Shown here one piece after another: positions 6,655-14,064 of a DNA stretch of 18,247 nt. The translations under genes and the position numbers were made by a program. Source of the stretch: an uncultured Actinomycetes bacterium (GTDB lineage Bacteria > Actinomycetota > Actinomycetes > Nanopelagicales > Nanopelagicaceae); NCBI GenBank assembly GCA_903893085.1, contig CAITKS010000035.1:1-18247 (forward strand), read 5' to 3'. The notes beneath the pieces were generated by a model. That model had not been told where the DNA came from. It searched no databases and was given only the letters and a program-made list of their open reading frames with translations. Each line of letters starts with the position of its first letter. The stretch's first letter is position 1.

Positions 6655-7200
6655 ATGAATATTCTTGATGCAGTTGATGCGAAGTCACTTCGCCATGACG
6701 TGCCACAGTTTCGCGCCGGAGATGAACTAAAGATCCACGTCCGCGTTATTGAAGGTAGCAAGAGCCGTATCCAGGTCTTCCAAGGAATCGTAATTCGCCG
6801 ACAGGGCGATGGCGTTCGCGAAACATTCACAATCCGTAAAGTTTCTTACGGTGTCGGAGTAGAACGTACCTTCCCAGTACACACACCAGTTATTGAAAAG
6901 ATCGAACTAGTAAAGAAGGGCGATGTACGTCGCGCCAAGCTTTACTACCTCCGCGACCTGCGCGGTAAGGCTGCCAAGATTCGCGAAAAGCGCGATGGCA
7001 TCGAAGGTTACGGCGATGGAATTCTTTCAACTCCGGTTGCAGAAGTAATCGAAGAAGTTGTGGCAGAGGCTCCAGCTCAAGCCGCGAATACAGATGTAAT
7101 GGTTGAAACAGAAGCGCCAGCAGTAGTTGAAGCAGTTGCAGAAGTACCAGCAGACGTTGTGGCAGATGCCCCAGCAGCTGATGCAACTTCAAACGACTAA
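6655..7200 (+). CDS. rplS: 50S ribosomal protein L19 with acidic C-terminal extension
   Basis: L19 sits at the 30S-50S interface of the ribosome. The core is standard: [20 protein letters not shown] (about 15-34), the [12 protein letters not shown] loop, [20 protein letters not shown] (about 58-77) and [20 protein letters not shown] (about 92-111). Typical L19 is about 115-120 residues; this one has 181. From about residue 128 the sequence is made almost only of Ala, Val, Glu, Asp, Pro and Thr, with repeated EAPA-like units and no Lys or Arg. Codon use stays like that of the core and the frame is open to TAA, so this is not an obvious frameshift. It has a good Shine-Dalgarno sequence and is followed 15 bases later by lepB, as in other actinobacteria. 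Confidence 0.97.
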   Translation: MNILDAVDAKSLRHDVPQFRAGDELKIHVRVIEGSKSRIQVFQGIVIRRQGDGVRETFTIRKVSYGVGVERTFPVHTPVIEKIELVKKGDVRRAKLYYLRDLRGKAAKIREKRDGIEGYGDGILSTPVAEVIEEVVAEAPAQAANTDVMVETEAPAVVEAVAEVPADVVADAPAADATSND

Positions 7201-7215
7201 GTAACTTCCGTAAAA

Positions 7216-7869
7216 ATGCCACGCAAGGGCTCGCTTTTACGCGAGTTACCTATCCTGGTAATAGTTGCGCTCGCAGTATCACTTGTTATCAAGACTGTTT
7301 TGGTTCAGTTCTTCTTCATTCCATCCGGTTCTATGGAAAACACGTTACAGATCAATGATCGTGTTGCGGTAAATAAGTTGCCTTTCATCGGTAAGTCAAT
7401 TGGCCGCGGTGATGTAGTTGTTTTTCGCGATCCAGATAACTGGTTGCCTGAGCCATACGCAATCGAGCAGAATAAAGTTGTAGCTAAAGTAAAAGAAGCA
7501 TTTGTAGCGGTAGGTATCTTGCCAAATCCAGCGAAGCAATACTTAGTAAAGCGCGCAATTGGAATAGCTGGAGATAAAGTTGAATGCTGTTCAAAGAGTA
7601 AAAAATTGCTGGTTAATGGCGTAGAAATTGATGAGCCATATATATTCGCGGGAAATTCACCTAGTGATTCAAACTTCAACGTAACCGTGCCAGCTGGAAA
7701 GATTTGGGTTATGGGCGATCACCGCGGAGCAAGTGCCGATTCTCGCTTCCACCAAGATGATATAAACAACGGAATGGTTCCACTTTCTAAAGTAACTGGG
7801 AAAGTTGTTGGAATCATTTGGCCGATCAAGAATTTCGGCTTAGTTAAATCGTTCTCATCTCTTAAGTAA
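7216..7869 (+). CDS. lepB: Signal peptidase I
   Basis: LepB is a membrane serine protease that removes signal peptides from exported proteins outside the cytoplasmic membrane. It has one N-terminal membrane segment (about 11-33), then the catalytic serine Ser39 in FIPSGSMENTL. The general-base lysine is Lys112 in YLVKRAIGIAGD, and box E, MGDHRGASADSR, is at about 166-177. At 217 residues it is a compact family member with a single anchor. It starts 15 bases after rplS and ends 17 bases before rnhB, so co-transcription with both is likely. No clear Shine-Dalgarno sequence precedes the ATG; TAACTT eight bases upstream is a weak promoter-like match. Its placement next to rplS and rnhB is a conserved actinobacterial order. 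Confidence 0.96.
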   Translation: MPRKGSLLRELPILVIVALAVSLVIKTVLVQFFFIPSGSMENTLQINDRVAVNKLPFIGKSIGRGDVVVFRDPDNWLPEPYAIEQNKVVAKVKEAFVAVGILPNPAKQYLVKRAIGIAGDKVECCSKSKKLLVNGVEIDEPYIFAGNSPSDSNFNVTVPAGKIWVMGDHRGASADSRFHQDDINNGMVPLSKVTGKVVGIIWPIKNFGLVKSFSSLK

Positions 7870-7886
7870 TTTCATCGAGTTTTCCA

Positions 7887-8489
7887 GTGAAAGTAATTGA
7901 GTCACTATTAATTGATGCCGGAATTTCGCCGTTGGCAGGTGTCGATGAAGCCGGACGCGGTGCGTGTGCAGGCCCACTGGTTATTGCCTCCGTTGTACTT
8001 CGTGATCCATTCGCACCCGAATTGGAGAGAGTCCGTGATTCCAAAGATGTATCCGAGGCCGAACGAGAAAAGTTATTTGAGATAGTTACTGATGTAGCCC
8101 TAGCGGTCAGCGTGATCATTGTTCCCGCAAAGGAAGTTGATCAACGCGGTGTGCACGCGGCAAATCTTGATGGCATGCGCCGCGCAGTTCAAGGCTTATC
8201 TGTTACTCCAAGTTACGTGCTAACTGATGGATATGCCATCGAAGGTTTGGCTATTCCAAATGTCGCCGTTTGGAAGGGCGATCAAGTAGTCACTTGCATC
8301 AGCGCTGCCTCAATTATCGCAAAAGTTACACGTGATCGAATAATGCGTGAACTAGATATTCAATTTCCGAACTATGGCTTTGCAAAACATAAGGGCTATA
8401 TCACCAAAATCCATACCGAATCCCTGCAAGAACATGGCCCGTGTATAGAACACCGCCGCTCTTTCGCAAATATCGCATCCCTTCTTTAA
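7887..8489 (+). CDS. rnhB: Ribonuclease HII
   Basis: RNase HII cuts the RNA strand in RNA-DNA hybrids and starts removal of single ribonucleotides embedded in DNA. The catalytic acids are visible: Asp20 and Glu21 in GVDEAGRGACAGPLV, Asp114 in YVLTDGYAI, and Asp150 in ASIIAKVTRDRIM. The GRG signature that recognises the ribonucleotide is intact, and so is the C-terminal YGFAKHKGY segment. Length (200) is normal. The start is GTG at 7887, the only start before the first motif that leaves a normal N-terminus; it lacks a Shine-Dalgarno sequence, so its exact position is less certain than the rest. It follows lepB by 17 bases. Confidence 0.95.
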   Translation: MKVIESLLIDAGISPLAGVDEAGRGACAGPLVIASVVLRDPFAPELERVRDSKDVSEAEREKLFEIVTDVALAVSVIIVPAKEVDQRGVHAANLDGMRRAVQGLSVTPSYVLTDGYAIEGLAIPNVAVWKGDQVVTCISAASIIAKVTRDRIMRELDIQFPNYGFAKHKGYITKIHTESLQEHGPCIEHRRSFANIASLL

Positions 8490-8540
8490 TAATTACACAC
8501 ACCCATTTGAAATAGCGGGTTAACCGTCGGCGCTGCGACC

Positions 8541-8546
8541 TAATCT
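8541..8546 (+). promoter_or_regulatory. Candidate -10 element of yraN (leaderless)
   Basis: TAATCT is followed by seven bases and then ATG at 8554, with no Shine-Dalgarno sequence. A GGTTAACC palindrome (8518-8525) begins in the place where a -35 would lie. This suggests a separate promoter that drives yraN-comM-dprA inside the larger gene cluster. Confidence 0.6.
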
Positions 8547-8553
8547 GCGCCTC

Positions 8554-8931
8554 ATGAGTAAAAGTGCAATTAAAAGAAATAATTTAGCTACTGGCGCATT
8601 CGGTGAAGAAGTAACCGCCCGATATGTAACGGCGCTAGGCCACGAAATCATGGATCGCAACTGGCGAGTTCGCGAAGGAGAGATCGACATTGTCTCCATG
8701 AGCACCGATGGAACCTTTCATTTTATTGAAGTTAAAACTAGATCTTCACTTGCCTTTGGCCATCCATTCGAGGCGATTAACAAAGATAAAGCCCATCGCA
8801 TGCAACGTTTGGCTCTGGCCTGGCTAGCCACTCATGGATGTTTAGGTTGTGACTATGCAATAGATGTTTCTGCGGTTTTGATTGCCACCGATGGCTCACA
8901 CACCATTGAATATCGTGGCGGTCTTTTGTGA
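8554..8931 (+). CDS. yraN: YraN family putative endonuclease (UPF0102)
   Basis: This small protein (125 residues) has a restriction-endonuclease-like fold and a Holliday-junction-resolvase flavour. Its cellular role is not settled. The N-terminal ATGAFGEEVTARYV helix carries the conserved Glu, REGEIDIVS gives Glu43 and Asp45, and FIEVKTRSS gives Glu59 and Lys61. Together these make the PD-(D/E)xK-type metal site. The stop overlaps the comM GTG start in a GTGA tetranucleotide, so the two are translationally coupled. Its neighbours ComM and DprA both handle single-stranded DNA and recombination intermediates, which supports a role in DNA processing, though this is inference. Confidence 0.93.
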   Translation: MSKSAIKRNNLATGAFGEEVTARYVTALGHEIMDRNWRVREGEIDIVSMSTDGTFHFIEVKTRSSLAFGHPFEAINKDKAHRMQRLALAWLATHGCLGCDYAIDVSAVLIATDGSHTIEYRGGLL

Positions 8932-10448
8932 CTCTTGGAATAACGCAAAGTGTTGCCTTACTCGGACTAGACGGCGCAGTTGTCACCATCGAAGTTGATA
9001 TCTCAGATGGAATTCCAATGTATTCGCTATTGGGTCTGCCCGATGCGGCGCTAAATGAATCTCGCGATCGAGTCCGTGCTGCGCTTATAAACACCAGTGA
9101 AAGTTGGCCAAATCGCAAGGTCACCGTTTCGTTATCGCCAGCGTGGTTACCTAAGAGTGGATCGAGTTTTGATTTATCTATTGCACTCGCAATTTTGATT
9201 GCACAGCAGGCGCTTCCACAAGATCCTTTAAATGAGGTGCTTGTATTAGGCGAACTTGCTTTGGATGGAAAGATTCGGTCGGTGCGTGGTGTTTTACCAG
9301 CGCTGATAGCTGCTTACAAATCTGGGATTACTCGAGCATTTGTTCCACAAGAGAATTTGGCTGAAGCATCACTCATGACACAGATGCAAATAATTGGCTT
9401 CAGTGCGCTGCATCAAGTCCTGCGCTTTCTTCGCACAGGTGAACGAGATATCGCACCACAACTTGATCTAGCAATTGATGATTCAGATATGGTGGCAGAT
9501 TTTTCAGATGTCGCAGGGCAGTCGGCGGCGCGTTTTGCTGCTGAGGTTGCAGCAAGCGGGGGACATCACCTCTTGTTAATTGGTCCACCAGGAGCAGGCA
9601 AGACCATGATTGCAGCGCGTCTTCCAACTATTTTGCCACCACTAACTTTGGAACAAGCGCTCGAAGTTACGGCAGTACATTCGATCGCCGGAACTCTTGG
9701 AACACGTTCACCAATGTCGCTAATTGCGCCGATCGTTTCACCGCATCACAGTGCAACACGAGTTGCGATGGTGGGTGGGGGATCGGCTTCGATAAAACCC
9801 GGTGCATGTTCTTTGGCTCACCACGGAGTTCTATTCATTGATGAAGCGCCAGAATGCGCTAACGGAGTTTTGGATGCACTGCGTCAGCCGTTGGAAGCGG
9901 GCACCGTAACAATTGCACGAAGCGTTGGTTCGCTTACTTTTCCTGCGCAATTTCTGCTTGTACTCGCAGCTAACCCATGTCCATGTGGAAAATTTGCTGG
10001 CCGCGGTCGATCTTGCACGTGCTCATCCGTGCAAGTAAGAAGATACCTTGGCAAGTTATCTGGGCCGCTGATGGATCGAATTGATATGCGCGTGCAAGTA
10101 GAACCAGTTAGTCGCATAGAAATGTCACAGATTGAACTGGGGGAATCAAGTGCCACTATTGCGGCTCGAGTAGTTTCGGCTCGCGCCAGCGCATCGCAGC
10201 GCTTTGCTGATAAAGCCTGGCACCTGAATTCGCAGATTCCTTCACGAGAACTGCGTACAACTTTTAAGCCCGAAAGAGCTGCAATGAATTTTTTGCACGA
10301 TGAGTTAGATAAGGAAAGGCTTACTGCTAGAGGACTACATAAAATAATTCGTCTTGCTTGGACTCTGGCAGATCTAAATGGCCACTCGATTCCAGATTTA
10401 AGTGACGTGCAACGCGCCCACCAACTGCGTGAAGGATCTGAGCTATGA
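8928..10448 (+). CDS. comM: ComM/YifB family AAA+ ATPase (Mg-chelatase-like)
   Basis: ComM is a hexameric AAA+ helicase that drives branch migration during natural transformation. Older annotation calls the family magnesium chelatase. The N-terminal Lon-protease-like domain covers about 1-175 (SLLGLPDAALNESRDRVRAA; PKSGSSFDLSIAL). The ATPase has Walker A GPPGAGKT at 219-226, Walker B VLFIDE at 301-306 and a Cys cluster at 351-365 (CPCG...CTC) that could bind a metal, followed by the MDRIDMRV segment. The C-terminal lid domain ends at 506, the normal length. The GTG start overlaps the yraN stop and its TGA overlaps the dprA ATG, so the three genes form a coupled unit. Confidence 0.95.
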   Translation: MTLGITQSVALLGLDGAVVTIEVDISDGIPMYSLLGLPDAALNESRDRVRAALINTSESWPNRKVTVSLSPAWLPKSGSSFDLSIALAILIAQQALPQDPLNEVLVLGELALDGKIRSVRGVLPALIAAYKSGITRAFVPQENLAEASLMTQMQIIGFSALHQVLRFLRTGERDIAPQLDLAIDDSDMVADFSDVAGQSAARFAAEVAASGGHHLLLIGPPGAGKTMIAARLPTILPPLTLEQALEVTAVHSIAGTLGTRSPMSLIAPIVSPHHSATRVAMVGGGSASIKPGACSLAHHGVLFIDEAPECANGVLDALRQPLEAGTVTIARSVGSLTFPAQFLLVLAANPCPCGKFAGRGRSCTCSSVQVRRYLGKLSGPLMDRIDMRVQVEPVSRIEMSQIELGESSATIAARVVSARASASQRFADKAWHLNSQIPSRELRTTFKPERAAMNFLHDELDKERLTARGLHKIIRLAWTLADLNGHSIPDLSDVQRAHQLREGSEL

Positions 10449-11302
10449 ACGAGGCAAAGGCACGCTTGGCACTCTTTTCAGTCATTGAAGGTGGACATAC
10501 CTTTTGGTCAAATGAGATCAATACAAACGGTGCGTTGCGTGTTTTCCAGAAGTTAACAACATCCGCTTATGACAGCGTTAAATACGCAAAAATTATGCAA
10601 GCGCTTCGTGCCGTCAATTGTGATGAGATTTTAGATCGAATCAATAGCGTAGGGGCGCAATTCATAACTCCCGATTCACCAAATTGGCCCGCTGCGTTAA
10701 ATGAACTCGCGGCAATCCCAATTGGTTTAGTTGTGAAGGGAGATGTTGCAGCGCTGTCACAACGAAGTCTGGCAATCGTCGGAACTCGCAATCCAACTCC
10801 GTACGGGGTTCGTATCGCTGGCGATTTTGCGGCGGGTTTTGTAGATCGTGAATGGAACATCATCAGTGGTGGTGCATACGGAATTGATTCAGCTGCTCAT
10901 AAAGGGGCGTTGATTGCCGAAGGTCAAACAGTTGCAGTTTTGGCAACGGGTGTTGATGTTGTGTATCCAGCGGGCAATATGCGCCTCTTTGCCGAAATTG
11001 CTGAAAATGGAGCGCTTGTTTCCGAAGTTCTACCTGGTGTCCATGCGATTCCAGTTCGATTCTTAAATCGCAATCGAATAATTGCGGCGCTATCGCAGGC
11101 AACACTGGTGGTCGAAGCAGCTTTTCGTTCTGGTTCACTTCGCACTGCGCGTGATGCCGCCGAACTCTTGCGTCCGGTTATGGCAATTCCAGGTCCGATA
11201 AACGCTCCCACTTCAGAAGGATGCCATCGCTTAATTGGTGAACGTGCTGCTGAAATCGTGACTTCAGTAAGTGATGCAATCGAGTTAATCAGCGCGCTTT
11301 AG
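10445..11302 (+). CDS. dprA: DNA-processing protein DprA
   Basis: DprA binds incoming single-stranded DNA and loads RecA on it during transformation; it is also found in non-competent bacteria. The Rossmann-like core is intact: VGTRNPTPYG (112-121), SGGAYGIDSAAH (141-152), FLNRNRIIAALS (207-218), VVEAAFRSGSL and IPGPINAPTSEGCHRLI. At 285 residues it is shorter than many homologues because it ends soon after the core and has no C-terminal winged-helix domain. The ATG overlaps the comM stop as ATGA. The N-terminal 100 residues are weakly conserved. It is followed 32 bases later by era, which probably has its own start signal. Confidence 0.95.
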   Translation: MNEAKARLALFSVIEGGHTFWSNEINTNGALRVFQKLTTSAYDSVKYAKIMQALRAVNCDEILDRINSVGAQFITPDSPNWPAALNELAAIPIGLVVKGDVAALSQRSLAIVGTRNPTPYGVRIAGDFAAGFVDREWNIISGGAYGIDSAAHKGALIAEGQTVAVLATGVDVVYPAGNMRLFAEIAENGALVSEVLPGVHAIPVRFLNRNRIIAALSQATLVVEAAFRSGSLRTARDAAELLRPVMAIPGPINAPTSEGCHRLIGERAAEIVTSVSDAIELISAL

Positions 11303-11322
11303 GTAATGCCTGCAACAAGTGA

Positions 11323-11328
11323 GAGAAT
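11323..11328 (+). promoter_or_regulatory. Weak candidate -10 of era
   Basis: GAGAAT ends six bases before the era ATG. It retains the A and last T of TANNNT and lacks the first T. A GAGAG Shine-Dalgarno reading of overlapping bases is possible too, at a long spacing. Confidence 0.3.
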
Positions 11329-11334
11329 GAGCCC

Positions 11335-12252
11335 ATGAGTGAATTCCGTTCGGGCTTTGTCGCAATTGTCGGGCGCCCAAACACTGGAAAATCAACTCTC
11401 ATCAATGCACTAGTTGGAAGCAAAATTTCAATTACATCACCGCATCCAAACACTACGCGTCATGCGATTCGCGGAATCGTTAACCAGCCAACTTTTCAGG
11501 CAGTGCTGGTTGATACGCCAGGAATTCACAAACCAAAGACATTGCTGGGGCATCGCTTAAATGCCGTGGTTGGCGAGAGCATGGATTCGGTCGATATTGT
11601 TTTGATGTGCTTGCCGGCAGATGAAACATCGGGTGCCGGGGATGTTTTCTTAGCCCAGGAAATTGCGAAACACCCACGGGCAAAGAAATTCGCACTTGTA
11701 ACCAAGACAGATTTAATTTCCAAGGAAAAACTTGCGCTGCGCCTTGCTGGCGTTAACGATCTGGCAAAAGGGTTTGCTTGGGATGAGATAATTCCTGTAT
11801 CAGCAGCGATTCATGCGCAGATAGATTTATTAGCTGAATTAATTGGAAAAGCGTTGCCGTCAGGGCCAGCCTTCTATCCCGAAGATATGACTAGCGATCA
11901 AGACCAAGAACAATTGATTTGCGAATTAATTCGTGAAGCTGCAATGCGCGATGCTCGTGAAGAATTGCCACATTCGATCATGGTCACCATTGATGAAATG
12001 GCAGAGCGCGAAAAGACTGGCTCTCGTCCCTTCTTTGATATTCACGCAACGATTCATGTAGAACGTGATTCGCAAACCGGAATCATCTTGGGACACAAGG
12101 GGGAGCGGTTAAAAGATATTGGTATGCGTGCTCGCGCTGATATCGAACGTGAACTTGGTGCTCGAATTTACTTGGGTCTGCACGTGAAAGTTTCTAAAGA
12201 ATGGCAACGCGATCCCAAGTTATTACAGCGATTGGGATTCGGCGAAAACTAA
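11335..12252 (+). CDS. era: GTPase Era
   Basis: Era is an essential GTPase that binds the 3' end of 16S rRNA and helps mature the 30S subunit. The G motifs are in order: G1 GRPNTGKST (13-21), G3 DTPG (60-63) with the Era-typical IHKP, G4 TKTD (123-126) and G5 SAA near 156. The C-terminal KH domain has the GHKGERLKDIG loop (about 253-263) and the KVSKEWQRDP segment. Length (305) is normal. G1 has Thr where Val is commoner, a mild change. In many actinobacteria era sits near ybeY and recO; here it follows dprA instead, so the local order differs. Its TAA overlaps the stop of the convergent transporter gene by four bases. Confidence 0.96.
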   Translation: MSEFRSGFVAIVGRPNTGKSTLINALVGSKISITSPHPNTTRHAIRGIVNQPTFQAVLVDTPGIHKPKTLLGHRLNAVVGESMDSVDIVLMCLPADETSGAGDVFLAQEIAKHPRAKKFALVTKTDLISKEKLALRLAGVNDLAKGFAWDEIIPVSAAIHAQIDLLAELIGKALPSGPAFYPEDMTSDQDQEQLICELIREAAMRDAREELPHSIMVTIDEMAEREKTGSRPFFDIHATIHVERDSQTGIILGHKGERLKDIGMRARADIERELGARIYLGLHVKVSKEWQRDPKLLQRLGFGEN

Positions 12253-13121
12253 GCGTTTGTTTTACGGCTTGCTAAATATGAGCCGATCAAAACCAGAGGT
12301 AATCCGACGATAATCCCCGTTGTAAGTGGTTCGCTCAGAATCAATACACCAAGCACCACAGCGAATGCGGTATTCATATAAGTAACAAGTGATGCTCGAG
12401 CCGGACCTATTTCATCCATCACAGTAAAGAAGACAGCGAAGGCGATGCCTGTTGAGAATACGCCCAGTGCGATTACACAGTAAATCGCTGTTGTCGAAAT
12501 TGCGTGATCTGGCCAAAGGAAAAATAGAGCAGGTGAATAAAACACAGCAGTCATTGCCATGGCGATGCCATTTATCGCCACACCAGATACGCCTGGCATT
12601 TTGCGAGTTATGTAAATAACCGCATAGGCATAACCGAGTGAAGCACCGAGCATCATCAAGATGGCAATGGGATCAGATGAACCAGTGATGCTTTCGATTC
12701 CAACCAGTAAGAAAACACCTAAGAATCCAACTGCGATTCCGATCAGACGCCTTGGCTGCCAGACTGTTTTATCTCCATGTCGGGAGGCGATTAGAGTTGA
12801 AAAAATGGGAACCGATGCAACAAGTAATCCTGCTAAGCCGGATGTAATTGATTGTTCTGCTGTTCCAATTAATATCCAAGGAATTACCATTTCAAATAGC
12901 GCATAGACCGCGATGTATTTCCAACCCTTAATCGCGATAAAGAAAGATTTGTCAACGATTGCAATCGGAACCAAAATCAAGGCACCGATGAATACACGCA
13001 TGAAAACGACAATTGCGGGAGAGAACCCTGTTTCAGAGTCGACGGCTACGCGAATGAATAGATAAGGAATGCCCCAAAGGAAGCCAGCCAAAATGAAGAG
13101 AATCAGATTGCGGCGCGACAT
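12249..13121 (-). CDS. EamA/DMT family transporter
   Basis: This is a membrane protein of the drug/metabolite transporter superfamily, 290 residues from the chosen start. It has about ten hydrophobic segments arranged as two EamA repeats. The first starts at NLILFILAGFLWGIPYLFIR; the second starts around the middle (IAILMMLGASLGYAYAVIYI) and contains GPARASLVTYMNTAFAVVLG. Such proteins export amino acids, nucleosides or other metabolites, or sometimes import them; the substrate cannot be read from sequence. A start 84 bases farther upstream (13205) would add a polar stretch inside the esterase gene. The ATG at 13121 is preferred because the hydrophobic core begins there and TATATT lies six bases upstream. 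It ends overlapping the era stop and follows the esterase by 13 bases. Confidence 0.9.
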   Translation of the reverse strand: MSRRNLILFILAGFLWGIPYLFIRVAVDSETGFSPAIVVFMRVFIGALILVPIAIVDKSFFIAIKGWKYIAVYALFEMVIPWILIGTAEQSITSGLAGLLVASVPIFSTLIASRHGDKTVWQPRRLIGIAVGFLGVFLLVGIESITGSSDPIAILMMLGASLGYAYAVIYITRKMPGVSGVAINGIAMAMTAVFYSPALFFLWPDHAISTTAIYCVIALGVFSTGIAFAVFFTVMDEIGPARASLVTYMNTAFAVVLGVLILSEPLTTGIIVGLPLVLIGSYLASRKTNA

Positions 13122-13127
13122 TGCTTG

Positions 13128-13133
13128 AATATA
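13128..13133 (-). promoter_or_regulatory. Candidate -10 element of the EamA transporter (leaderless)
   Basis: TATATT on the minus strand stands six bases before the ATG at 13121, directly after the TGA of the esterase gene. It is the best -10 match in the window and supports the shorter start. The transporter may therefore be expressed both from its own promoter and by read-through. Confidence 0.6.
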
Positions 13134-13134
13134 G

Positions 13135-14064
13135 TCAAATAGAAAGTATTTTCCTAATTTCCCCTGCGCAGAAATCGATAGCAAGCGGTGAACTTGGAGT
13201 CGCAACTACATTGGCAAAGAAACCATGAATCATTCCGGGAAATTCGCGATAGGTAACGGCTACGCCACCTGCCTCCAACTTTTCTGCATAATCCTCTGAA
13301 TCTGATATCAGCGGATCATATTGCGCAGTAATAATTATCGCGGGAGCTAGATCCTTAAATGTTTTGGCAGCAGCGGGAACGGCGTAAGGGTTTAGATTGA
13401 AATCATCACCTTGTAAATACTGATCCCAGAACCATTGCATTGCCTGGGTGGTTAACCCATATTCGGTGGCATATTCGATGTATGACTTGGATTTGAAATC
13501 AAGTGCTGTACATGGATAAACCAATAACTGGTAAGCCAGATCAATTTTTAGATCTTTAGCTTTTAGGGCAACTGCTGCTGCCAAGTTACCGCCTGCGCTA
13601 TCGCCTGCAACGCCAACTAAATTTGGATTAATCCCAAATTCATCTGAATGGCTCTTTACGTATTGCAGAGTTGCAAAACAATCATCAAATGGGGTTGGGA
13701 AAGGATGTTCCGGCGCTTTTTGATAATTAACACTAATGATCACAGAGCCACTTTGGTTAGCCAAGCGGTGCAGCGCTGCATCATAGATATCAAGAAAATT
13801 TAAAACCCATCCGCCACCATGGAAATAAATTAGCGCAGGAGCGTTTTTATCTGCAGATGGTCGGTAAATACGCACTGGTAAATCTGCTGTCGGTCCAGGA
13901 ATGAAGCGATTTTCAACTTTATAAATTGCTTCTGCGGGGCCGGCAAAGGCGACACGGGATTGCGTTTGTTCGCGGATTACAGCAACTGGCGCCTCCCAAA
14001 CTTGAGGAAGCCCAGCAGCCTTCTGATCGCTAAGTTGTTTAACTATTTCTGGAGCTAGTGTCAT
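13135..14064 (-). CDS. Alpha/beta hydrolase, hormone-sensitive-lipase (family IV) esterase
   Basis: This carboxyl-ester hydrolase has an alpha/beta hydrolase fold and 309 residues. The oxyanion-hole motif HGGG is at 82-85, the nucleophile elbow GDSAGG gives Ser156, the acid is Asp250 in YDPLISD, and the base is His280 in GMIHGF. These are all in the order of the HSL family. No signal peptide is seen, so it should be cytosolic. Substrates in the family range from short acyl esters to lactones. Its ATG directly follows the TAA of the xylulokinase gene with GGAAG just upstream, so it is translated from the xylB message. That suggests a role in sugar use, such as deacylation of an imported sugar derivative, but this is inference. 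Confidence 0.9.
   Translation of the reverse strand: MTLAPEIVKQLSDQKAAGLPQVWEAPVAVIREQTQSRVAFAGPAEAIYKVENRFIPGPTADLPVRIYRPSADKNAPALIYFHGGGWVLNFLDIYDAALHRLANQSGSVIISVNYQKAPEHPFPTPFDDCFATLQYVKSHSDEFGINPNLVGVAGDSAGGNLAAAVALKAKDLKIDLAYQLLVYPCTALDFKSKSYIEYATEYGLTTQAMQWFWDQYLQGDDFNLNPYAVPAAAKTFKDLAPAIIITAQYDPLISDSEDYAEKLEAGGVAVTYREFPGMIHGFFANVVATPSSPLAIDFCAGEIRKILSI

Noticed and set aside
6890..7222. A leucine-rich open frame of 110 codons on the minus strand
   Set aside because: It is the reverse reading of the Ala/Val/Glu-rich L19 tail; the low-complexity composition is an artefact of GCA/GAA/GTT codons, with no start signal or recognisable motif.
7305..7679. A 124-codon minus-strand open frame inside lepB
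   Set aside because: It lies opposite the catalytic motifs of signal peptidase I, which are well conserved, and shows no family resemblance.
8518..8525. GGTTAACC palindrome upstream of yraN as an operator
   Set aside because: An 8-base palindrome is expected by chance in a window of this size and the flanks do not extend the symmetry.
8777..9124. A 115-codon minus-strand open frame across the yraN/comM junction
   Set aside because: Both plus-strand genes are well supported with coupled GTGA start/stop, and the opposite frame has no ribosome binding site or known domain.
13122..13205. Longer N-terminus for the EamA transporter starting at 13205
   Set aside because: It would add 28 mostly polar residues inside the esterase coding region; the ATG at 13121 directly precedes the first membrane segment and has TATATT six bases upstream.
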